Source: Epiperipatus broadwayi (lineage: Eukaryota; Onychophora; Udeonychophora; Euonychophora; Peripatidae). From it: a stretch of 64,000 nt of DNA. Shown one piece after another: positions 55,401-64,000 of the stretch. The stretch is from NCBI GenBank assembly GCA_028023455.1, contig JAQFVV010012497.1, forward strand, positions 3,908,001 through 3,972,000, in the 5' to 3' direction. Within the stretch, counting starts at the first letter, position 1, and each line of letters opens with the position of its first letter. The position numbers and the translations under genes were made by a program. Below the pieces are notes generated by a model. It worked only from the letters and a program-made list of their open reading frames with translations, searched no databases and was not told the origin of the DNA.

Positions 55401-57004
55401 TCTGACTATAAAAATAAAAAGATTAGATCGTATAGAGTAATGTTATAACCAAAGAAAATTTTGTTGGTACTCAGAAAATTCAGTGAGCCAAACTTAAAAA
55501 AAAAAATTCCAATTTACTTTTATAAGAATATATTTGATGCTTGTCTAATCTGGAGATGACCAATTCATAGTGAGTCCATAATAAATTTGACTTTCACTTT
55601 ATAATTGTTCATCATTTGTAAGCCTTGCAATTTTATGATTTATAAAAATTATTTTCATCTTTAAATTTAATAATAAAAAAAGCCAAGATTATGACTAATT
55701 GCTTCAAATTTCAAAAACGTTCTATTTTATTTACAAACTGGGAGCAAAACAGACTTATGCCTTACTAAAGCGAGCAATATTAAAACTTTAAATTTCTTAT
55801 ATAATACATTATTTTATTATGAAAAAGTGCTAAAATATTATTTGTTTACAACTGGATTTTATATAATAATTTTGCATGTGCACTCATGTGTGAAAAATTA
55901 ATGCATGGATTGTAAAGCGTTTCCACCCCATGTTTAAAGTAACCAGATGTTAGTAATAGTCAGCCGTTTCTGATCATCATGAACTTTGTTCAGTTTTAAG
56001 ATTAATGAATGTGAAGAAACTTTCTCAGATAATCTCTTTGGTCTGTAAGAAAATAAAATCTATTAGAAAATACATACAAATAGGGAATACCATAGTTATT
56101 CAAAATGTGATTAAAGAGATAAGTAAAGGAAAATAATTCCTAATTTTAACTTAAATAATATAATTCCCATTAGCCAAACTAAATAATAAAAGATTTAATA
56201 ATTTCAAATAGATCTGGTTTTTATCATTCAGAGCAGTCGGAAACTCTTTATTTTTAATAGATCAAACATCTTTATATTTTTTTTATTGACAATATTAAAC
56301 ATGGATGTTGAGAATTAAAAATTTTAACTATTTTGTAGTTAAAATAGTAAAACCTTTATTATATAAAAATTATACTAAGTAAAAAAATATTTCAGTATAT
56401 CTCAATTATAGATTAATTAGTGTTAAACCTATATAAGCATATACTATGAACCAAATATATCTGGTTATTACAAAATGATTTTACTCCTTTTATACAAACA
56501 ATTCAATGACTATCATGTAATGTATTGTAAGCACACATACATATAAATGGATGATGTTAGAATTTTAGTAATTAGCATGCATTCAGACTTACAATCAATA
56601 TATTTAGAGTTTTCAATAATAACTACTTATTTTTATTGGTATATTAATTTTTTTTTTATAAATTTTCTGTACATTTTCTAGTGCATACCTATCATAATAT
56701 TTGTTGCACAATATTTGCATTGATTACACTTATTGAAAATATTTGTTGTTTAATTATTCTGCATTAGTTTGATCGCTAAATATATTATTTTCAGGTTTGT
56801 TTTCTAAACATTATAGTGTTTTTATGTTTTCAAAAAGATTATTTTTGTGCTTTTTAGATAGCTTTTCTTTCTTTTGTTTCATTTGTATTTAGATGGTGGT
56901 TCCATGATAGATTGAGCATACCTTTTTCTAGTATCCAATTTTTAATAACACTCATGCCATATCTAACGAATGAAATATATTTAATATATATATTAAAATT
57001 CAGT
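55401..57004. other. AT-rich DNA, no recognised feature
   Basis: No ORF, domain or known repeat family seen. Long AT tracts throughout. Confidence 0.5.
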
Positions 57005-57270
57005 GTTTTGCTATTAAATATAGGGAATTTGAACTCAGACTTTCAAGCACCCTTCAACTATCACATAGTACTAATACACATGACCACATACATGTAGAAA
57101 AGACAAATAATCACCAATATCCGTATTTCATTCTCAACCAGCACTTATCAGTTGATCCAGATTATCATCTCCCACATATATATATAATCAATGCTCAGTT
57201 TATATTAAGATAACAAATATTCATATTTTAATGGAAAGGCTACAATCTACTCCAACATCCAACTCTTCAC
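57005..57270 (-). mobile_element. family A repeat copy, minus orientation
   Basis: Minus-strand order is body (GAGTTGGATGTTGGAGTAGA, TAGCCTTTCCATTAAAATA, TATCTTAATATAAACTGAGC), hammerhead region, then the tRNA-like head with TGAGTTCAAATTCCC near 57030. This is the same order as at 19.4-19.9 kb and 31.6-32.1 kb. Confidence 0.7.
57101..57172 (-). ncRNA. hammerhead ribozyme, family A (decayed)
   Basis: Minus strand: AUAAUC, UGG, AUCAA, CUGAUAA (G8 to A), damaged stem II (GUGCU opposite AGAAU), GAAA, AUACGGAU, A17, UUGGU, GAUUAU. Stem I and most of the core are visible, but G8 and stem II are lost. Confidence 0.65.
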
Positions 57271-57299
57271 CCATCTATTCTATTACTATTAAAGTAAAT

Positions 57300-58060
57300 G
57301 GAGAATATATATTATTTGAAGTGTTTTTATTGTGCATTAATTGAAACAAATCATTTCATTTAATAGTTTTTTATTTAATTTGAATATATTAGTAACATAA
57401 TACATCTTTCACAATATTTGTGAGCTCATTTAATACAAAAAGATAAGTTTAAAAGAAAGGTTAGTGAATTCTCTTCTAACATGCAAGATTCTATATCCAC
57501 CACAGATAGCTTTGTCACTTGAATAAATTTGTACATATTCATGATTGCTTACTATGAATAGTAATTACTTATTGTGTGACAGCATATATTGGGTAATTGC
57601 ATTTGAATGTTATCACTACTGTGATATATAACTCTTTCTATTTATGAGCAAATCTGAGATTGTTCCTTGGGAAAAACTAGTCTTTTATCTTGTAGTCATA
57701 GATCAAAGAATAATTTTATGGCAATTATCCACCTATTGCGATTGGTAGTCATTATAAATCAACAACTATTTTCTTACTTGTTCATTGAATCTGAATCTTT
57801 AAAGAAAAATTAGTTTACAAACTTAGGCTGACTGATGGAAAGGATTTTGCTTTTAAGTAAACTATTCAAAGGGCTGATTTGCTTTTACTAAATTTATTAT
57901 ATGAATGCTAAAGTGTTAACTTTAAATAATATAAATTATATGGAAATTTTAAAGAACTTAACTTAAACATTGATTTAATTTTTGGTTTGAAGACTAAGTT
58001 GATAAAACATTTTTCAAAAAAGTGATCAATATAAAGTAAAATGTTTTATAATATATAGTT
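57300..58060. other. AT-rich DNA before the second LTR element
   Basis: No coding or structural feature recognised. Confidence 0.5.
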
Positions 58061-60041
58061 TGTAATATAGTGTGCCAGGCACGTTTGAGGTGGCCAAGCA
58101 CAAGATAATGTTAAACAAATTAATGGCCGAAAATACGTAAAAAGCCGTTAAATGGGGAGGGGATATATTACGTATTATAATATATACTTATTATAAATTA
58201 AGAGAGAGAACTGTGGCTATAACATAAACTTACACACATATATGATTAAAGCCAATATTTAAAGGCTAAGAAATTCTTAAGGCACTTAGGAGATTGCATT
58301 GGAATGTTTCATGAATCGTCTAAACCAATTAGAAAAACAAAAAAAATATTAATTAATTGATTTTTCTTTCTTGGAGGGGATACCTGAATAAAAGGGGTAT
58401 TGAGGAGAGATAGTTCTGTTCTGAAGTTGCGAGAAGGCAGTTCATTTTGCTTCTTCAAAGGCAAATCTTATTAGGAGCCTAAGTCAAATCTTATTGTTAA
58501 ACTAAGTCAAATCTTATTGTTAAGCTAATGCTGTTAATGGAACCATGCGAAGTCTTGCAACCTTTTGAGCAAGCATGCTGATTTTGATTTATCTAATCTG
58601 TGGCATTTACTCTAATTAAAAATTCCTTCAGTCATTCTGAACCAATGGACACTAACTCAGCAGTCATTCAAATAACCATTCGAGCAGTTAACCAGTGAGT
58701 AGCCAATGGTTTAAACATCGGACTACTAAGTGGTGTTGAGTAACGTCAGTTATCTAACCAACCTAGAAAGCTAAATGATGATTAGAGAGATGATTATTCC
58801 ACCATAGACTCAGTTGATGCCGATGGAAGTTTAATTGCAACATGCCACTGATGCCAGTAATAAATCTAGAATTAGTAAAACAAGAAAAGACTGTTTATAG
58901 TGTGTAATATCCGTTGTCCAGCCTAAAGATGCAAATCAAGCACTTTCCTGTATATAGAATTATTATGGAGTAGAAGCCCACTTCTGCGTGTCCATCCAGC
59001 TCCTCTCCTGCCATCCCAACAAAATGTAAATGCCAAGAATCAAACACTAGTGATGATGATCAATTCTATGAACTTGTACCACAGTCAAGTCCAGCCCATG
59101 CTGCAGTAGATGTATAGCCCACCCAAAACCCATAGAAGGGTGAAACATAGAGACTTTAACTGGTATACTATTTTTTGTGTGTTTATTTTATTTAAATTTA
59201 ATCCACATTTTGGTAAATATATGTCCTATGTACATACGTACACAAACACATCTTTTAAAGTAACTTGTTAATTTTTCCTTAGTTGCTTAATGCACGTGTG
59301 TGAGTTTATAATCCACAGATCATTATCTCTCACGTATAATTATTTAATTTATTTTTCTTATTAAGAAAGAAATTTTCCTTTATTTAGTTTAATGATTGCT
59401 TTGATGAGTATTTGTTTACGATTATAGTTTTGTTAAAATGATTTACATAGCCTGTAATATTTGTTTTGTATATTTAATCAATCTGGGAATATTAATTTTG
59501 TATTCATATTATAAATGGTATGGGGTAATGGGTTAATAAAATATTTATATTATAATTTTAAAGTGACCACTGCCATATATTTTTTTATTATTCTCTTTGT
59601 CATTTACTTTCTCTAACCATATTAGTAACTAATTGGGCGAGTTTTCCGATCCCCATTCTTTAACTGAGAATAGAGTACGCTGAGCTAGCAAATGGGAAAT
59701 CATCTTACCAGGTCTTAGATCTTCATTTATCATGAGGATACTTGTTTATTAGTTTTGTTTGAATAATTATTTACCTGCATATATGCTCCATAATATTTGA
59801 ACTTGCATATCCTTTCAGGAGGAGAATTAATTTTCCTACTGGGAGTGGCGTGAGGGGTTGGTTTAGAGTCATCCCCCAAAGATATGTAAGAATCAATATT
59901 TTTATAAGTATCTTTTGTGTCCGTAATAATATTACGGTAAAGTATTTAAATTTCTCCTTATTCCGGCATGTCGCCATATTTTTTTTCATGTTCGATTTGA
60001 GCACATGCTTATATTAATGGAGTAAGCGGTTGACCGGTACA
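58061..60041 (+). repeat. 5' LTR of second element (about 1.98 kb)
   Basis: The start is uncertain by about 10 bases (TGTAATATAG or TGTGCCAGGC). It ends GACCGGTACA, like the GTTACA end of the first element. It carries a 22-bp tandem duplication at 58479-58500 and 58502-58523 that the 3' LTR lacks. Confidence 0.75.
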
Positions 60042-60052
60042 GACGAAAATTT

Positions 60053-60072
60053 TAGCACCTAACGTGTTGGGC
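60053..60072 (+). other. decayed primer binding site
   Basis: TAGCACCTAACGTGTTGGGC differs from the Lys site of the first element by three transitions (two of them next to the former CG) and an extra TT. It lies 11 bases after the LTR end. Confidence 0.55.
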
Positions 60073-60894
60073 CTTACTTAACGTGGCCAGTATAGGAAAA
60101 ACACGGCCACTAAACGTAACTAAAGAAAAGAGAAAATCTCACAAAATCTCAAAAGTATTGGGAATTATTTTTTTTTATAGAGACGAGATTTGAAAAAAGA
60201 GTTTACGATTACGAAACTTAATAAATAAGAATTTTAAACTTTATTTTGTTTTTGAAGCGACCTTATATTATTGATTTAAATTGTTTTAGCTGTATATAAA
60301 TATTTACAATAAAAATAAATTAAAAATGTTAGATAAATAAAATGTTGTAGAAAGAAATAGACTACTGTATACAAGCATAAACTACGTATTGTAGAAAAAC
60401 AGGCAGCGGACTTCGGAAATAAAGATTTTTTTTTTGTAAAAAGAGAAAGAAGGGAAGTAAATCTTTATTGAATAATGTAGAATTGTGAAATTGCATGATA
60501 GAAAATTTTATTTTTGACGGAACTTAACAGTTAGAATCGTAATGCTATTCACGATCAATTTCTTTTTCATTTTGTCTTTAAAACAATTCCAATATGTGTA
60601 CAATTTAATGTTAGCTTAGTTTTTATATTTATATTATTGTTGTTTGAAGAGCGATCTTGGAATAAGTTTATTATTTATAGTCAATAAATGAGTAAGAGAA
60701 ATATAACACAGAAGGGCGAAATAAATGACGCTAGGGATAAGAGAAGCTCGGTTCGGCGTGCACTGAATAATTTTATGAAAAGAAATAAATAAAGAGAAAG
60801 TAAGTGAATAAAAGTAGCGTTAAACCATAATCTTAATAAATAATCGAATAAAAGAGAGTTAAAGTGGTATAATAAAGCAAATATATGTAAACAA

Positions 60895-62151
60895 TTGAAA
60901 ATAATACTGTATATGTGGACAAGATCACAGTCCAGAAGACAAAAGGTAGATATGAGTGAGAAGCACGATGAAATAAACGGGGAAAAGGCAGAAATAAGCC
61001 AGCCTAAAATATCTGAAAGTGGGATAGAGGCAGCAATGGAGCCTCAAAATGAAGGAAAACCCATGGGGGAAAAAGAAAACCTGATGACAATGATGGAAAG
61101 GTTTCTCAATACCATGAGACTCGATCTCAACCAGATGTCAAGGGAGATAAAAGATATGAAAATGGAAATAATACAAGACGTAGCTAAAATGCTCGATGAT
61201 TTCCGGAAAGAAATGACTTTGGGGGTCGAAACAAGACTTCAAAGTGTGAAGAAAAAAGGTAAGGACCTCCATCAAATTAATAGTGCTAGGCTGGAAGAGA
61301 TCCAGACAAGGCAGCAGTTAATGGAGTGGACTGTCAGGGAATACATAAAAAAATAGACAAAAGGGTTGAAGAAACGGTGAAAGGTTATAATAATGGGATA
61401 TAGAGAAGCTAGAAATGCACGTAACTGGTAACAATGAATGAATAGAGAATCTGTGCCAGACAGTTGGTCGAATCGAAAAACAGTCGATGGAAAAACAAGA
61501 TATCACTATGATAAGAGAAATGAAAATGATAGTGGATAAGGGGGAAATTAGAATAAGGGAGATGGAACAAAGGGTGGAGGATATAAATAGAGCTAAAAAG
61601 AAAATAATGACAGGGGACGATACAATATGTATGAAAATAGTTGAAGGATATGAGGATCATAGTGATTTGATAGTAAATCAGGGATTGGATAGCAGAGAAG
61701 ATACAAAAGTAAGACCTAGGCAGCAAGAATTTGGAGAGGCTAAGATAGCAGAGGAGTGTCGACCTTTGAGGGTTATAAAGAAGCACTAGTGAGGAATTTC
61801 TGGAGCGAAGAATACCAGGAGACCATCTTATATCATATAATGCAAGAGAAGTATAGGGCCAATGGGGGAGAGAACTATCTAAAAATTTTCCGAAGACAAG
61901 TGGCTAAGCTACGGACACTGAATGCATGTCACACATCAGAAGGCCAGATCATAAGGATAATACGCCACAACCTACCCTTTAGAATTGAGCAAATGCTACT
62001 CGCGGCCAATACCAATTCAATAGAGTTGGTGGCTGAAAGCGCGGTGGACATGAGCCAGCAGGGCCGTCCACCAGATAGAACCTACAAAAATGTTGGAATC
62101 AACACAATGGGTTGGGGGGAATACAAATATACAGGTGAACGCAATCCTTGA
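60895..62151 (+). pseudogene. gag-like gene of second element, broken
   Basis: Three open pieces, 60895-61356, 61487-61789 and 61756-62151; the outer two share a frame and the middle is shifted, with stops between. The first piece is charged and probably coiled coil (LDLNQMSREIKDMKMEI). The last piece has ALVRNFWSEEYQETIL and VAKLRTLNACHTSEGQII, matching YYWSDDRQSKIL and RLKTLNAF in the first element. The Trp-Trp part of the core is missing at the break. No zinc knuckle is seen. Confidence 0.75.
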
Positions 62152-63003
62152 TATAATAAGCATTCCAGAAATCTTAAGCGAATGACAGACAATGATACTG
62201 TAGAAAAGAGAATCGATGAGCTAGTATATAAAAGGGAAGGAATGGGGGCTAGATCACCTTCGCCTAGGCCTGGGTGTAGTTTGATAGAAAGTAGGCTTTT
62301 ATAATAAATGGTCATGTCGTTTGAGGGTCAGATGTGTGGACTTCAGTTTTCTGAGTGTTGTGTATGTAGGTCAGTCTTCGCTTTCTGTGCCCTGAGGTTA
62401 GAGATGGTGAGAGTGCAGAGAAGTGGTTGGAGGTCTTTGTGTGGTTTGGAAGTTCTGTGATGCTGTGGCAGAGTATGCAGAGATGAAAATTCCCGTCAGG
62501 GATCTATTCCATTGCAAAAAACTCTGTAAGCCTCAATAAGGAACGAGCATGGGTGCAGTGGATGGCAGAGATGAAAATTCCTCTGGGACAAATTCTTCAA
62601 TAATGCAAAATACCCTATAAGTTTCCATAGAGAATGAGCATGGGTGCATTTACTTATTTATAGATCAGTAGGGCTCTTGATTAAAATACCTGCCTTTTTG
62701 TTTTAAGATGTAGTCATTTGACTCACATTTTACTTTGCCTGGCTGTCGCGGAGTTCTAGATATGACAGAGATCTTTATGCTGTGATTCTGTGTTGCTTAG
62801 TGTTTCTGGCCCAGGGAGATCGATGCAGTCTTGGCCTGTATGTGTCAATGCTTGGGAGATGGGGTTTCATACCTCTGGGTTTTGGACGTCATGTCTATTG
62901 TTCATTAAAGATATATGTTATAAAATTTTAAGTTTCCAGAAAATATGATTAATGAGAAAGACATTAAATGATAAATTCCATTTAAATGTCTCATTTCGGA
63001 GGG
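62152..63003 (+). other. internal non-coding region with 80-bp direct repeats and purine tract
   Basis: No pol sequence. Two copies of an approximately 80-base unit (GCAGAGATGAAAATTCC ... GAGCATGGGTGCA) lie at 62477-62556 and 62565-62648, with about 70 percent identity by eye. This part is clearly less AT-rich than the surroundings. TCGGAGGG just before 63004 is the likely polypurine tract. Confidence 0.6.
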
Positions 63004-64000
63004 TGTATTGTGCTAGGCACGTTTGGTGTGGCAAGCACAAAATAATGTTAAACAAATTAATTGCTGAAAATATGTAAAAAGCCGTTAAATGAGGGGGGGG
63101 TATATTACATATTATAATATATACTTATTATAAATTAAGAGAGAGAACTGTGGCTATAACATAAACTCACGCACATATATGATTAAAGCCAATATTTAAA
63201 GGGTAAGAAATATGTATTTTTTATTTTATTTTTTTTTTTTTATTTTTTTAAAATGAAAAAGAAACACCAAAATGTGTTTTATAATTTTAAAATTTTTTGT
63301 TTGTTAAAGAAAACGGCGTTTATTTAACAAATTGTTATTCTGTATTTTATTTTTTTTAATGTTTACCACCAATGTAAAAAGGCAAATTTGAAATATTACT
63401 GTTAAAAATAAGTTAAAAATAATTTCAACTGGACAAAAGAACTTGATTAAACTTGCGATAATGCTGGGAGAAAGGAATGTCCAATTTAAGTGAAATATAT
63501 TTTTTTTAAACTTCGATTGTGATAATGTAATTGCTAAAGAAAAATGAAAAAGTTGTTATCTTTTATTAAAATTTTCATTGGTGATATAGTGATATGAATG
63601 GAGATATAAAAAAAAAACTAATTGGAAATCAAATTCTTAAGGCACTTAGGCGATTGCATTGGAAAATTTCATGAATCGTCTAAACCAATTAGAAAAACAA
63701 AAAAAAAGATTAATTAATTGATTTTTCTTTCTTGGAGGGGATACCTGAATAAAAGGGGTATTGAGAAGAGATAGTTCTGTTCAGAAGTTGCGAGAAGGCA
63801 GTTTATTTTGGTTCTTCAAAGGCAACTCTTATTAGGAGCTAAGTCAAATCTTATTGTTAAGCTAATGGAACCACGTGAAGTAATGCAACCTTTTGAGCAA
63901 GCATGCTGATTTTGATTTACCTAATCCATGGCATTTACTCTAATTAAAAATTCCTTCAGTCATTCTTAACCAACGGACACTAACTCAGCAGTCATTCAAA
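63004..64000 (+). repeat. 3' LTR of second element, incomplete
   Basis: Follows the 5' LTR with substitutions, except that about 425 bases at roughly 63208-63632 have no counterpart in the 5' LTR, where AAGAAA joins directly to TTCTTAAGGCAC. The alignment resumes and continues to the window edge at a point equal to about 58680 of the 5' LTR. Confidence 0.8.

Larger units (their letters stand above)
58061..64000 (+). mobile_element. second LTR retrotransposon, gag only, truncated by window edge
   Basis: Similar sequence at 58061-60041 and from 63004 onward marks two LTRs (GCACGTTTG, GCACAA.ATAATGTTAAAC, AAAAGCCGTTAAATG and so on). Between them are a decayed Lys-type primer site, a broken gag related to that of the first element, and no protease, RT or integrase. 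At under 3 kb of internal sequence it is a non-autonomous relative or an internally deleted copy. The LTRs differ more than those of the first element, including indels, so it is older. Confidence 0.85.

Overview
The window looks like intergenic or intronic DNA from an AT-rich invertebrate animal. Evidence for this is the very low gene density, tRNA-derived SINEs, several kinds of LINE remnant, a Penelope-like remnant, hAT debris, Ty3/gypsy LTR elements and a 500-N scaffold gap. I cannot name the species. Only one stretch (about 20.88-21.24 kb) looks like host coding sequence: an exon-like ORF that ends on a GTAAGC splice donor.

Layout. 0-5.8 kb is featureless AT-rich DNA. 5.8-8.1 kb has a tRNA-headed SINE and a cluster of inverted and tandem repeats (family D). 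11.6-14.4 kb is a complete but decayed hAT transposon with a BED-finger transposase pseudogene. 15.5-19.9 kb holds more family D DNA, a perfect 55-bp foldback (family C), and tandem repeat families A and B. 20.8-21.3 kb is the possible host exon. 23.7-30.7 kb is a graveyard of three LINEs, a head-to-head pair of Penelope-like 3' ends, and a SINE with a clean 14-bp target duplication. 31.6-32.6 kb is a rearranged family A array. 35.3-47.5 kb is a young Ty3/gypsy element with unusually long LTRs (about 2.87 kb), a Lys-type primer site, gag, and a pol broken by three frame changes. 47.6-48.3 kb is a second family B array. 48.5-52.3 kb holds two LINE remnants. 58.1-64.0 kb is a second, related LTR element that lacks pol and runs off the right edge.

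The most interesting result is a set of hammerhead self-cleaving ribozyme motifs inside four repeat families (A, B, C, D). They show the CUGAUGA core, a short stem II hairpin, GAAA, a NUH cleavage triplet, and a stem I that pairs the flanks. In all four the segment expected to form stem III is a loop-less palindrome (ATACGTAT, ATGTGCAT, ACCGCGGT, ACTAGT), which suggests the ribozyme works as a dimer. Families A and B occur as tandem units of about 440-474 bp and about 356-363 bp. Family A also carries a tRNA-like pol III promoter just after the ribozyme. This is the architecture of animal retrozymes and of the schistosome Sm-alpha repeat, and the Penelope-like remnants are a possible source of the mobilising enzyme. 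The core bases are intact in the family C copy (minus strand, 16657-16711) and in three family A copies at 31.7-32.5 kb.
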